Shown here: positions 1-8,427 of the stretch, in pieces
Layout: each line of letters begins with the position of its first letter
Position numbering within the stretch: position 1 is the stretch's first letter
Origin: Bacillus shivajii
Lineage (GTDB): Bacteria > Bacillota > Bacilli > Bacillales > Salisediminibacteriaceae
Length of the DNA: 64,000 nt
Direction: 5' to 3'
NCBI RefSeq assembly: GCF_020519665.1
Contig: NZ_CP084703.1
Span: 3,596,001 to 3,660,000 of the forward strand
Program-made: the position numbers and the translations under genes
The notes under the pieces: model-generated
Told to the model about the DNA's origin: nothing
The model's database searches: none
Seen by the model: only the letters and a program-made list of their open reading frames with translations

Positions 1-97
1 TATCTGCAACCTGCGGCATTTGCTCGCTAAACTGTGCAAAGCCTGCTTTATAATCATAAAGCGCTTGATGAATTGGTGACATTTCTTGATGTTCCAT
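1..97 (-). CDS. YurZ-like carboxymuconolactone decarboxylase family protein (N-terminus only)
   Basis: Only the first 32 codons are inside the window and the gene runs off the left edge. The start MEHQEMSPIHQALYDYK follows a good Shine-Dalgarno (AGGAGGG) about 6 nt upstream of ATG. The N-terminal pattern (short helix, then an aromatic/glycine stretch ending in a MPQVAD segment) resembles B. subtilis YurZ, a small carboxymuconolactone decarboxylase-fold protein. YurZ sits beside metQ in B. subtilis, as here, which supports the assignment by synteny. The fold carries AhpD-like thiol chemistry in some members, but the catalytic part is outside the window, so function is open. Confidence 0.55.
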   Translation of the reverse strand, partial: MEHQEMSPIHQALYDYKAGFAQFSEQMPQVAD

Positions 98-250
98 ACA
101 TCCATTCCCTCCTAGGTTCATTGAAAAATTTTCACTTCTATATTATTAACTAGTGCATTTGGAATTATGTTAGAACTTAGTGAAGTTCTTATGGAGAGAA
201 TGAGGGAGAGCTTTACTATATACCAGTCGCTTGGAAAGGTAAGTTGTAAA

Positions 251-278
251 ATAAAGAAAACTCGGCGATTGCCTAGCC
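251..278 (+). repeat. Dispersed hairpin repeat, copy 1
   Basis: Core CTCGGCGATTGCCTAG preceded by AAAGAAAA. It folds as a 6-bp stem with a GATT loop and one mismatch. Related copies occur near 19688, 39540, 43127 and 54065, all on the plus strand. Confidence 0.6.
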
Positions 279-465
279 TACATGTGTTGGGAAAACCGTA
301 GTTGCGCTTATACTCCACACGTAAAACCTTTTACTACGCCGAGTATCTTCTTAGCAAAAACTTTATATAGATGAATGAATTTCATAATTACGTTTTTGCG
401 CAGTGAAACGAATGATATGATAAATATTTCATTAAATCTACGTTTTATTTTGAAGTGAACGTAAC

Positions 466-600
466 AAAAGACGGCGACTCCCGGAGTATAAGCGCAGTCT
501 GAAGATCCACTTAGGCGAAGAGTTGTTGAGACTAAGTTAGCTGAAGACAAGCGCTCGGGAAAGCGTCCGTCTGAAGTGAAGTTCACACTCATCATTCGGA
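466..600 (+). repeat. GC-rich structured intergenic repeat, copy A
   Basis: A GC-rich block in AT-rich surroundings, with complementary ends (GGCGACTCCCG near 474 and CTCGGGAAAGCGTCCG near 553). It shares several blocks, such as CTGAAG.TCCACTT and AAGTTAGCTGAAG, in the same order with a minus-strand element near 53335-53500. This points to a repeat family rather than a gene. Confidence 0.5.
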
Positions 601-645
601 ATTCCGCATCATATTTTGAGTTATGAAATTGATTCAGATTCTTAA

Positions 646-685
646 GAAAAACCGCAATGACCGAGGGAAACCCAGGCATTGCGGC
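646..685 (-). terminator. Putative terminator of the methionine transporter operon
   Basis: Read on the minus strand, a long stem with CCGCAATG and CATTGCGG arms and an inner GGG/CCC pair is followed by a T run. It lies about 150 nt beyond the metQ stop codon. Confidence 0.55.
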
Positions 686-833
686 TTGATAAAGGTTGTA
701 ATTTATAGCATATGTTCTCTAAAACAAAGTGTGACTGTTGTTTTCATAAAAATATTAGAAATAGTTGAAGCTCTTTATTCACGAGTTTCGTAACTTCTTC
801 CCCACTTTTACAAAATACCATTCAACTTAATTT

Positions 834-1685
834 TTATTCTGAAACAGGTACCACTGCATTGTCATACGTTTCGATGATATAGTCTTGTACTTCTTCAGAT
901 CGTAAAATCTCTACTAATGTGTTGATACGCTCGTCAGCTTCGTCTCCACTGCGAACAGCAATGACGTTAACATAAGGGTTATCTAAATCAGCTGTTTCTG
1001 TTGCAATCGCGTCCTCTAATGGATTTAAACCTGCATCTAACGCATAGTTAGAGTTAATTAAAATCGCATCTGCTTGATTGTTTTGGTACGCTGTCGGGAG
1101 TAATGCCGCTTCGACATTTGCTTGGAAATCAAAATCTCTTGGGTTTTCTGCAATGTCATCTAATGTTGCATTAATGCCAACACCATCTTCAAGAGTGATC
1201 AACCCTTCTTCTTCAAGCATTGATAAAATACGCCCATGGTCAGCAACAGAGTCACTCATTAAAATGCTCGCTCCATCAGGTAATTCATCTAAGCTTGTGT
1301 AGTCTTGAGAATATATACCGATTGGCTCGATATGAATTCCACCTGCATTCACAAAGTCATAGTCGTGCTCTGCAATTTGTGACTCTAAATAAGGTACGTG
1401 CTGGAAGTAGTTTGCATCAAGCTCACCTAAATCTAGTGCTTGGTTCGGCAATACATAATCATTAAAAGGGACAACCTCTAACTCAATTCCTTCTTCCTCT
1501 AATAACGGTTCTGCAAACTCTAGGATTTCCGCATGCGGCACGTTTGAAGCTCCTACTGTTAATAATGACGTCTCAACTGTTTCTCCATTATCACCTGTTG
1601 ATTGTTCTGCTTCACCTGCTCCACAAGCTGCTAATAAACCTACTGATAATACCACTGCTCCAAGTTTCAACATAAATTTTTTCAT
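834..1685 (-). CDS. metQ: MetQ, D-/L-methionine ABC transporter substrate-binding lipoprotein
   Basis: This is the extracytoplasmic methionine-binding lipoprotein of the MetNIQ importer, about 283 aa (NlpA/YaeC family). The N-terminus MKKFMLKLGAVVLSVG ends in the lipobox LLAAC, so the mature protein is lipid-anchored at Cys. The body has NlpA-family features, for example TVGASNVPHAEILEF at the start of the mature domain and DANYFQHVPYLE. I chose the ATG at 1685 over one 15 nt upstream because the GGGGG ribosome site lies between them. It is the last gene of metN-metI-metQ, 20 nt after metI, under the SAM riboswitch near 3600-3775. Gene order matches B. subtilis yusCBA. Confidence 0.95.
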   Translation of the reverse strand: MKKFMLKLGAVVLSVGLLAACGAGEAEQSTGDNGETVETSLLTVGASNVPHAEILEFAEPLLEEEGIELEVVPFNDYVLPNQALDLGELDANYFQHVPYLESQIAEHDYDFVNAGGIHIEPIGIYSQDYTSLDELPDGASILMSDSVADHGRILSMLEEEGLITLEDGVGINATLDDIAENPRDFDFQANVEAALLPTAYQNNQADAILINSNYALDAGLNPLEDAIATETADLDNPYVNVIAVRSGDEADERINTLVEILRSEEVQDYIIETYDNAVVPVSE

Positions 1686-1704
1686 TAATAATACCCCCAT
1701 CTTT

Positions 1705-2391
1705 TTATCTTTTATCTAGTTTATTTGTTACGCGATCGCCGATAATTTGAAGAATAAAGACAATCACTAAAATAAGAATTGTTGCCATTAGTGTTACATC
1801 ATGTCGACTTCTTTGGAATCCTTCCCGGAAAGCGAGATCACCGAGACCCCCAGCTCCGATAACTCCAGCCATTGCTGTATAACTGACAAGAGCAATCGCT
1901 GTTACTGTTAATCCTGAGATCAGTGCTGGCATGGATTCTGGTAATAAGACTTTATAAATAATTTGCCAGTTCGAAGCCCCCATTGCTTTTGAAGCTTCAA
2001 TGACCCCTTTATCTATTTCACGAAAGGCAATTTCAACTAACCTTGCATAGAACGGTGCAGAACCGATGATTAATGCCGGTAATGCTGCAGAAGGTCCTAA
2101 AAATGTTTTTAATATCGCTATCGTAAAGGGAATGAGTAAAACAATTAAAATAATAAATGGGATGGACCTTGTCACATTGACATAGGCACCTATAATTGCA
2201 TGAACCACTTTATTTTCTAATAAATTGCCTTTGCCTGTTAAAAAGAGCAGTAACCCTAAGATCACACCAATTAAAAAAGTTAATGCTAAGGCAATGACTG
2301 TCATATAAACGGTTTCTAACGTCGCATCCCACATTCTTTCCCAATTCACATTTGGAAAGAGCAAAATGTTTCCGAGTAAGAAATTAATCAC
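1705..2391 (-). CDS. metI: MetI, methionine ABC transporter permease
   Basis: Inner-membrane permease of the MetNIQ importer, 228 aa, usual length for MetI. It has about five to six hydrophobic segments. The cytoplasmic EAA loop (EASKAMGASNWQIIYKVLLP) that couples to the ATPase is visible near residues 130-150. Translation starts at a GTG that overlaps the last codons of metN by 8 nt. The ribosome site GGAGGTGAT lies inside metN, suggesting translational coupling. Confidence 0.95.
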   Translation of the reverse strand: MINFLLGNILLFPNVNWERMWDATLETVYMTVIALALTFLIGVILGLLLFLTGKGNLLENKVVHAIIGAYVNVTRSIPFIILIVLLIPFTIAILKTFLGPSAALPALIIGSAPFYARLVEIAFREIDKGVIEASKAMGASNWQIIYKVLLPESMPALISGLTVTAIALVSYTAMAGVIGAGGLGDLAFREGFQRSRHDVTLMATILILVIVFILQIIGDRVTNKLDKR

Positions 2392-3409
2392 CGTGGATCA
2401 CCTCCACTTCTACATCTTGGTTACGTATAAAGTCTTTGACTTTATTTAACTCTTCTTGCGCCCCATCGACACTAATAAATAGTGAACCATATGGGCCGTT
2501 TTGCGTTTGACTAATTTTTCCTTGCAATATATTAACGGTGACATCATATGACCTGATGAGATCATTGATAAGTGGCTTCTTCGCATCGCCTCCAACAAAA
2601 GTAAGCTGAAGGACGGTGTGAATGCCATTTTCTGAAAATAAATGACGGATTGCCTCTTCTGTTTCTTCTGGCTCGGTCACTTGCTTAACAAATTCTTTTG
2701 TCATGTGTTCTTTCGGCTTTTTAAAAATATCAAGAACGTTTCCTTGTTCCACAATTTGACCATCTTCCATCACTGCTACGCGGTGGCAAATTTTTCGAAT
2801 GACGTGCATTTCATGAGTAATAAGAACAATTGTTAAGCCTAGCTTCTCATTAATGTCAACGAGTAAATCCAAGATCGATTCTGTTGTTTTCGGGTCTAAT
2901 GCAGAAGTTGCTTCATCACAGAGCAACACTTTCGGATTATTTGCGAGCGCCCTAGCAATACCAACTCGTTGTTTTTGCCCGCCACTTAATTGTGATGGAT
3001 AGGATCCTCCACGTCCGCTTAAGCCAACAAGCTCGATTAATTCATTCACTCGGTTGTCACGTTCTTTTTTAGGAACGCCTTTGATCTCAAGCGGGAATGC
3101 AATGTTTTCTTTTACAGTACGTGACCATAATAAATTAAAATGTTGAAAAATCATCCCAATCTCTTGTCGTGCATTTCTTAATTCTTTTTTTGAGAGATTG
3201 TTCATGTTTTTATCGGCAACAGAGACTTCACCAGAAGTTGGTGCCTCTAACATATTTAAAAGTCGAATTAATGTACTTTTACCTGCACCACTGTATCCGA
3301 TGATCCCAAAGATTTCTCCTTTTTCGATCGTCAAGTCAATATGATCTACAGCTGTTACTTTGCCGTCCCTCGTATTGAAGGTTTTCACCAATTTTGATAA
3401 CGAGATCAT
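2384..3409 (-). CDS. metN: MetN, methionine ABC transporter ATP-binding protein
   Basis: ATPase of the MetNIQ importer, about 341 aa. Visible motifs are Walker A (GYSGAGKSTLIR) near residue 40, signature LSGGQKQRVGIARAL, Walker B (VLLCDEATSALDP) and the H-loop histidine (LITHEMHVI). The C-terminal 80 residues form the NIL/ACT-like domain typical of MetN, which in E. coli binds methionine to inhibit transport. I place the start at the ATG reading MISLSKLVKTF, with GTGAGG as the ribosome site, rather than a GTG five codons upstream. It is the first gene after the SAM-I riboswitch. Confidence 0.95.
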   Translation of the reverse strand: MISLSKLVKTFNTRDGKVTAVDHIDLTIEKGEIFGIIGYSGAGKSTLIRLLNMLEAPTSGEVSVADKNMNNLSKKELRNARQEIGMIFQHFNLLWSRTVKENIAFPLEIKGVPKKERDNRVNELIELVGLSGRGGSYPSQLSGGQKQRVGIARALANNPKVLLCDEATSALDPKTTESILDLLVDINEKLGLTIVLITHEMHVIRKICHRVAVMEDGQIVEQGNVLDIFKKPKEHMTKEFVKQVTEPEETEEAIRHLFSENGIHTVLQLTFVGGDAKKPLINDLIRSYDVTVNILQGKISQTQNGPYGSLFISVDGAQEELNKVKDFIRNQDVEVEVIHGD

Positions 3410-3597
3410 TTGAATAAGCCTCACTTTCTATAAACCTAACTAATATATTTATTAATCTCATATGATTACTAGGTTTAAAACATCTATGATTATTTCACTG
3501 CACTTAGTCTCCGATTGATAAACTAAACTCAGCTTTTTTCTTTTCGCTTCTAGACTCTGTTGTCGTTTTCTATTTAATACTCAAATCAAGATAGAAA

Positions 3598-3775
3598 ACA
3601 AAAAACCTTTCAGCGCAATAAGACGAGCTGAAAGGTTTCCAATATCAAGACTGAAAAACCTTTCTCTCATCTCTCAAAGCAGTTATCTGCTTTGTTGGAA
3701 TTGGCACCTTCCAATTTTCATTGTGGTTGCCGGGCTTCATCGGGCCAGTCCCTCCGCCTCTCTGGATAAGAGAAT
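3598..3775 (-). promoter_or_regulatory. SAM-I (S-box) riboswitch with terminator, upstream of metNIQ
   Basis: On the minus strand the aptamer begins CTCTTATCCAGAGAGGCGGA and continues with GGGACTGGCCCGATGAAGCC, CGGCAACC, AAGGTGCCAATTCC and the closing GATGAGAG. These are the diagnostic S-box segments. Downstream, complementary arms CCTTTCAGC and GCTGAAAGG followed by a T run form the expression-platform terminator (3598-3640). High S-adenosylmethionine is expected to terminate transcription before metN. Confidence 0.96.
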
Positions 3776-3824
3776 TTGTTTTTAATTATTTAACTCATTA
3801 AATCAGTTAAGTAGGATATTATCA

Positions 3825-4193
3825 TTAACCGATTTTACTGTCAACATGTTTCCTACCTTTTCGATCAGAAGTATTTGCCAAATAAAATAAAGATTCTATT
3901 AATAACAAGTCTTTTAACTTCCCTTTTACTTTCAGGTCTTCTCGTTTTTTCATAGATAGTAGGAAGTCCTCACCGTACAATAATTCTTTTAGATCATCTT
4001 CACTGCCTTCAATGATAACATGACTATCGCAATCAAGCCCACTCACAATTTTTAACAAATTGTTATCGACCATTAAATAACAGAGTTCCTGTTCATTATT
4101 GAAAGAAACAGTTAATACACGATTCATCATTAACTTTTGGAGCGCGTCTTTTTCTCGGACTCGATTTATGAATTCATTAATTACCTCTTTCAA
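3825..4193 (-). CDS. SCP2-like sterol-binding domain protein (YusD-like)
   Basis: A 122-aa cytoplasmic protein with no signal or membrane segment. The alternating hydrophobic pattern (LTVSFNNEQELCYLMVDNNLLKI, then VIIEGSEDDLKELLYGE) fits an SCP2/YusD-type fold, and the position beside metNIQ matches yusD in B. subtilis. It ends just upstream of the SAM riboswitch of metN but is read in the same direction, so it is probably a separate unit with the MFS gene at 4257-5534. A role in binding a lipid-like ligand is inferred from the family only. Confidence 0.6.
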   Translation of the reverse strand: MKEVINEFINRVREKDALQKLMMNRVLTVSFNNEQELCYLMVDNNLLKIVSGLDCDSHVIIEGSEDDLKELLYGEDFLLSMKKREDLKVKGKLKDLLLIESLFYLANTSDRKGRKHVDSKIG

Positions 4194-4256
4194 TTTATCC
4201 CCGCCTTTTTACTTATTTCCTTGTAAACTTATTCCACTTCCTCCTCTTATTTTCCT

Positions 4257-5534
4257 CTATCCTGCAACAGTTCTTGATAGATTTTCTGATTTCGGAAGGG
4301 GCTTTCGGAAAACAATGAAGAAATAGACGGTTCCAATGACATAGAGGGCTCCAGTAATTGAAAAAACGATCGCGTATCCTGAGTATGAGCCATATACCAT
4401 GACGATCGTCGTTGAAACTGGACCCATCACAGCCCAACCGAGCTGGAAAACAGCTTGCCCGACGGAATTTGCAAGTCCTTTGATCGAATCGTCAACACTT
4501 CGCATCATAAGTGACATTTGAATTGGGTTTCCTGCGTTCATTAAAGCTTGCCGGAATAGAAAACCAAATACAGCCCAATAAATATTTTCAGTAAAAGCTG
4601 TAATTAATAAAAACGGAATCGACAATAGCTGTAAGATGACGACCGCATTGACTTCACCGACTTTTTTCACAACGGCAGGACCGATGAGAAGAGCGATAGC
4701 GGTCATCCCTTGCCCTGCTGAAATGATGATCCCAACAAGTGAATGCGAAATATCAAACCTGTCTACAAAATATAGGTTTAAATACGGGATCACAAGCCCT
4801 GAACCAAAACCAATTAAAATTTGTGCAACGGCAAATAAAAGAATGATCTTAATCCCTTGTTTATGTGTGTTAAATAATTTTTTAAAGGACCTATTCCCGT
4901 CTGATTTATCCGTAAGTTTACGATCTTCTCTAATTTTTAAAATAGGAATGAGCGCTGCAAAAAAGAAGCCTGCCCCAATTAATAACGTAAGCCGAATGCT
5001 CCACAGTGTATTAAAACCAACGATGTAATTAAAAAAGTCGCTTAATGTTCCTCCAAGTGTATTACCAATGACATTTGCCACCATGATAATCGCAAAGTTA
5101 AAACTAAACAGGTGGACTCGTTGTTTTTCTGTCGAGTTTTCTGCCAGAAGAGGAATCGAAGAAACTTGGATAAAAGCCATAAACATCCCTGTCATAAACG
5201 CTGTACCAAGTAAGAGAACTTCTAGCGATAATATCGCCCTTAAAAATAAACTAGACGCTGCAAATACTGCGCCAACGAAAATGAGTTTTTTCCTGCCAAT
5301 TCTGTCACTTAATATTCCAGCCGGTAGTAGAAGGAGTGCTGTCGCCATCGATTGAAAGGCAATGACACTACCATTCATTTGATCATCATACCCTAATTCT
5401 CGAATGTAATAATTATAAATGATCATAAAAATACCCATACCGATATGTGCAAGTATGGAGCTTACTAAAAAAAGACGGACATTTTTGTTGTAACCTTTAA
5501 ATTGATCAGACCAGTCACCAATAATTCTTCCCAA
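4257..5534 (-). CDS. Major facilitator superfamily transporter
   Basis: About 425 aa with roughly 12 hydrophobic segments. The MFS loop motif between TM2 and TM3 is visible (GILSDRIGRKKLIF near residue 70), with a related cytoplasmic loop in the second half. I set the start at a TTG with AAGGAG 8 nt upstream; a GTG/ATG further out would add about 15 residues without a good ribosome site. Substrate cannot be told from sequence. It lies about 60 nt upstream of the SCP2-like gene and the two may be co-transcribed. Confidence 0.8.
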   Translation of the reverse strand: MGRIIGDWSDQFKGYNKNVRLFLVSSILAHIGMGIFMIIYNYYIRELGYDDQMNGSVIAFQSMATALLLLPAGILSDRIGRKKLIFVGAVFAASSLFLRAILSLEVLLLGTAFMTGMFMAFIQVSSIPLLAENSTEKQRVHLFSFNFAIIMVANVIGNTLGGTLSDFFNYIVGFNTLWSIRLTLLIGAGFFFAALIPILKIREDRKLTDKSDGNRSFKKLFNTHKQGIKIILLFAVAQILIGFGSGLVIPYLNLYFVDRFDISHSLVGIIISAGQGMTAIALLIGPAVVKKVGEVNAVVILQLLSIPFLLITAFTENIYWAVFGFLFRQALMNAGNPIQMSLMMRSVDDSIKGLANSVGQAVFQLGWAVMGPVSTTIVMVYGSYSGYAIVFSITGALYVIGTVYFFIVFRKPLPKSENLSRTVAG

Positions 5535-6105
5535 GGTGAGGACTCCTTCCAAATAAAAATCACCAGGTTCGAAGACCATGATGATTTAATCGTTATAAAT
5601 TAATAGAGAGGCTTTTGAAAAGTATGTAGTCTAGGCAAAAATGACTGTTTAGTTGAATATTTCGACTCTCTAAATAACAATGATATACGAAGATTCAGAA
5701 TTTGCAAAGAGTTTTTTCACTTTAGTTGTGGTCTATTCTCTTTCATTCACTCCCAGTACGGCTTTTATTCTTGATTCTACCGCTCCTTTAATTCCTTACA
5801 TGAAATTGTAAAGTTGTTCTCCTTTAAAATGAAGCCGTTCTTCAGGCTTTATGATAATCCCAGAGTATTCATATGCTTGATAAGAAACATATAAAACAAA
5901 ACTCCGTCCAGAAAAGCGACTTTGACCCCAACTATAAGAAAAACCATCTATAGATATTGAGTGGAGAAAAGATAGCCGTTGTTTCGGCATCTGATTTAGA
6001 ACAGGCATAGCAACAGAGCATTTCGCTTTTAGTTAGTAAACCTAATAAAAATAAAAATTTCCTCTACGGCGAGTAAACCCCAACGTTAAAATTTTATCCT
6101 TTTTA
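5535..6105. other. Intergenic stretch without a supportable gene
   Basis: About 570 nt between the MFS gene start and the terminator at 6110. A 70-codon frame on the minus strand (5796-6008) has no ribosome site and an uneven composition, so I do not call it. No repeat family or RNA motif was recognised. Confidence 0.5.
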
Positions 6106-6109
6106 AAAG

Positions 6110-6139
6110 TATAAAAAAACACGGGGGTTTCCCCGTGCA
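6110..6139 (-). terminator. Rho-independent terminator
   Basis: On the minus strand GCACGGGG-AAA-CCCCCGTG is followed by seven T residues, immediately after the stop of the small gene at 6140. Confidence 0.9.
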
Positions 6140-6469
6140 TTAACACCAGCCCATGTCACAGCCTTCAACATAGGATTTAGGCTGTTGTATCTTACGTTCG
6201 CCATCTTTATTAAATTTCGTTTTATCCAACTCAAATTCCTCGCCAAACTCATACTGATAATCATGGTTTTGGCTTTCCCGCTTTGACTCGCCTTTCTTTA
6301 GATCACTTTCACATACGCATTTTTCACCGTCTTGGCTATTGTTCAATTCAACATGAGATTTAGGTTCGTGATTTGTTGCATCATTAACAAAACGTTTATC
6401 GACCGTCGGATGCTTTACATCATCACCCATTTTATGATAGACCTCGTCATTCGTGTGCTTGTTTGCCAT
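6140..6469 (-). CDS. Small hydrophilic hypothetical protein
   Basis: A 109-aa, highly charged, Asn/Lys/Glu-rich protein with no membrane segment and three cysteines in its C-terminal half, including GCDMGWC at the very end. The start MANKHTNDEVYH is chosen because GGAGGGGTGAGATAT precedes it; a GTG three codons upstream overlaps that site. It stands alone with its own terminator. I do not recognise the family. Low complexity and charge suggest a disordered, possibly spore- or stress-related protein, but this is a guess. Confidence 0.6.
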   Translation of the reverse strand: MANKHTNDEVYHKMGDDVKHPTVDKRFVNDATNHEPKSHVELNNSQDGEKCVCESDLKKGESKRESQNHDYQYEFGEEFELDKTKFNKDGERKIQQPKSYVEGCDMGWC

Positions 6470-6660
6470 ATATCTCACCCCTCCTTCGTTATTAGGATGA
6501 GAAAAATATCGAACAACTATGCCTTGTATAATAAACCATCAAATACATTGCACAAGCCAAAATTATTAGAAAACCAATAAATATACAACAAAACCACTGA
6601 AAATTCAATACATTCAACAAAATTGTACGTACCCAGGTCTGTGAACTTTTTTGGTATTGA

Positions 6661-6690
6661 AAAAGCAAAGGGACAAGGTCCCTTTGCTCT
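6661..6690 (-). terminator. Terminator after gcvH
   Basis: AAAGGGAC-CTT-GTCCCTTT stem followed by GCTTTTTC on the minus strand, 9 nt beyond the gcvH stop. Confidence 0.85.
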
Positions 6691-6698
6691 TTTATTGA

Positions 6699-7082
6699 TT
6701 AGTCTTCACTAGTCATTTCTTCGTATTGTTCAGCTGTCATGAGGTTGTCCATTTCTGAATTGTCAGATGGTTCAACAACGATCATCCATGCTTTTTCATA
6801 TGGTGATTCGTTTACAAACTCAGGAGAATCTTCAAGCTCTTCATTAATTTCTACAACTTTTCCGCTAATTGGTGCGTAAAGCTCAGAGACAGTTTTTACA
6901 GACTCAACACTACCAAATGGCTCGTCTGCTTCAATATCGTCACCTACTTCTGGTAGCTCAACGAATACGATGTCACCTAGTTCTGATTGTGCAAAGTCTG
7001 TAATCCCGATACGTACTTTGCCGTCTTCCGTTTTTACCCACTCATGTTCTTCGGAATACTTAAAATCCTTTGGTAAATTCAT
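6699..7082 (-). CDS. gcvH: Glycine cleavage system protein H
   Basis: Lipoyl carrier of the glycine cleavage system, which shuttles the aminomethyl group between GcvP, GcvT and lipoamide dehydrogenase. In Firmicutes GcvH is also a hub for lipoate assembly and transfer. The 127-aa length is standard. The lipoylation site is the lysine in [11 protein letters not shown], about residue 63. The start [15 protein letters not shown] follows GGAGGGATTTAAG; a longer frame adds five residues that include this site. It stands in the same place as yusH (gcvH) of B. subtilis. Confidence 0.96.
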   Translation of the reverse strand: MNLPKDFKYSEEHEWVKTEDGKVRIGITDFAQSELGDIVFVELPEVGDDIEADEPFGSVESVKTVSELYAPISGKVVEINEELEDSPEFVNESPYEKAWMIVVEPSDNSEMDNLMTAEQYEEMTSED

Positions 7083-7231
7083 CTTAAATCCCTCCATTAT
7101 TCAATCTGAACCTTCATTGACTCTTGAACTGTTTCACGCCCAAATCTTATGTACCAGCAGTTCAGTAAAAGCCTTCTCCTTAACTATATTACATATCGAT
7201 AATGATGGGCAACCATATTATATGAAAAGGC

Positions 7232-7588
7232 TTACTTCCATGTAGAATCAAATGTTTCTTCTTTGAAGCCGACCGTCACTTTTTCACCATCGGTTACTAT
7301 TGGACGTTTCATTAACATGCCATCTGACGCTAATATATCAAGGAGCTCTTCTTCAGATGCTGTCTTCACTTTATCCTTTAAGCCTAGTTCACGATATTTT
7401 TTTCCACTTGTATTGAAGAATTTTTTTAATTCTAATCCGCTTTTCTCATAAAAACTTTTCAGCTCTTCCTTGGATGGGGGATTGTCTACAATGTGGACAT
7501 CTTCATAGGATATCCCGTTGTCATCTAACCATTTCTTTGCTTTTCTGCAAGTGCCACACTTAGGATATTGATAAAAAGTAATACTCAT
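7232..7588 (-). CDS. Spx/ArsC-like thioredoxin-fold protein (YusI family)
   Basis: 118-aa member of the ArsC/Spx/MgsR family. The N-terminal redox motif CGTC follows the first beta strand (ITFYQYPKCGTCRKAKKWL), and the ArsC-type RPIV motif lies near residue 95 (MLMKRPIVTDG). The B. subtilis neighbour of gcvH is YusI, an ArsC-like protein of unknown role, and this gene matches it in size and place. It could be a redox-sensing regulator or a reductase; sequence alone does not separate these. The ribosome site GAGGAGG precedes ATG. Confidence 0.85.
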   Translation of the reverse strand: MSITFYQYPKCGTCRKAKKWLDDNGISYEDVHIVDNPPSKEELKSFYEKSGLELKKFFNTSGKKYRELGLKDKVKTASEEELLDILASDGMLMKRPIVTDGEKVTVGFKEETFDSTWK

Positions 7589-7612
7589 TGTTTCTCCTCC
7601 TCAAAAAAAATT

Positions 7613-7711
7613 AGCCTACCGCTATATATGAAACATCCTCGCATAAAATCCTAACACCTTTTTCGTAACACCAAAGCCAGTAAGGGGACATTATACTACA
7701 CACGATAGGCT
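7613..7711. promoter_or_regulatory. Possible structured leader upstream of the YusI-like gene
   Basis: AGCCTACCG (7613-7621) and CGATAGGCT (7703-7711) can pair across about 80 nt, with T runs outside the stem on both strands. It lies between the 55-aa gene and the ribosome site of the YusI-like gene. On the minus strand TATAAT near 7690 could be a -10 box. The element may be a leader RNA, a pair of half sites or coincidence. Confidence 0.25.
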
Positions 7712-7787
7712 CTTTTTTATTAAATCTAACAACATTTTTTCCTTCTTATCTCTATTTAAACATAGAACAAGCGCTCGATAAAAAAGT

Positions 7788-7955
7788 TTACCTTTTTTGA
7801 CGGGATTTCTCATTTTTCACTTCTGTATCTTGTTCGGATAAAGCTTCATACGCTTCCATTAATGGATTATCCAAGCCATTTGTTAGCTCTTGGGAAAACT
7901 CTTCTACAGCCTCAATTCTTTCGTTTAACATAAATTCATTTTTTGGTTTCTTCAT
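7788..7955 (-). CDS. Small hydrophilic hypothetical protein (55 aa)
   Basis: ATG at 7955 follows GGGGGATAACTA and opens a 55-codon frame (MKKPKNEFMLNERIEAVEEF, ending in a Lys/Arg-rich tail). It is charged, helix-prone and lacks cysteines or membrane segments. The strong ribosome site and protein-like composition argue that it is real. I do not recognise a family. It lies between the fad operon and the YusI-like gene, in the same direction. Confidence 0.55.
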   Translation of the reverse strand: MKKPKNEFMLNERIEAVEEFSQELTNGLDNPLMEAYEALSEQDTEVKNEKSRQKR

Positions 7956-8284
7956 TAGTTATCCCCCTTTCAATAGCAATTCCATTTGCCTTTAGTATGT
8001 GTTCATAAATAGGAGGCATAACTTATGAAAGCATTTCCCTCGCTTTCCCAATTCCAATGACATTTAACGTTATCTTACATCATGTCGCACTTGTGCCTTG
8101 AGGTGAAAGCGAAGTGTACTTTAACTGCGATCCAAGTTTTAAAATGCAAATAAACGTATTCGATTGACAAATTCACCAACGGCTTGCCAGTTTTATACGG
8201 TTATACACCTTCTTTAACAAATAGTAAGAAAAATCATCAGTTTTTTTCAGAAACTCAACTTAACATCATTAAAGATAAAAATGC
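7956..8284. other. Intergenic stretch without a supportable gene
   Basis: AT-rich DNA between the 55-aa gene and the fad operon terminators. Nothing protein-like is seen on either strand. Confidence 0.45.
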
Positions 8285-8311
8285 AAAAGAGCCCTATAAT
8301 AGGACTCTTTT
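8285..8311. terminator. Bidirectional hairpin downstream of the fad operon
   Basis: AAAAGAG.CCTA-TAA-TAGG.CTCTTTT, symmetric with A and T tails, so it could end transcription from either side. Confidence 0.6.
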
Positions 8312-8357
8312 ACAACTGTAGAGAGGAGAATGCCCTTCCTTTTTAGAAAGGAGGATT

Positions 8358-8386
8358 ATTTTTTAATGGGGCAGGGGAGTGCCCCA
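8358..8386 (-). terminator. Terminator of the fadN-fadA-fadE operon
   Basis: On the minus strand GGGGCA-CTCCCC-TGCCCC is followed by ATTAAAAAATAA, about 40 nt after the fadE stop. The T tract is interrupted, so efficiency is uncertain. Confidence 0.5.
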
Positions 8387-8427
8387 AATTGAATAACAAA
8401 TTTTACGGTTTAAACTGATTTAACGTT

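Larger units (their letters stand above)
98..645. other. Intergenic stretch with repeat elements, no convincing gene
   Basis: No reading frame here has a plausible start, ribosome site and protein-like composition. The stretch holds one copy of a dispersed hairpin repeat near 251-278 and a GC-rich structured repeat near 466-600, both annotated separately. The GC-rich part opens fortuitous frames on the minus strand. Confidence 0.6.

Noticed and set aside
308-679. 123-codon minus-strand frame
   Set aside because: It runs through the GC-rich repeat and a terminator hairpin, lacks a ribosome site and has no protein-family features.
5796-6008. 70-codon minus-strand frame
   Set aside because: No ribosome site and no recognisable domain; likely chance in an intergenic region.
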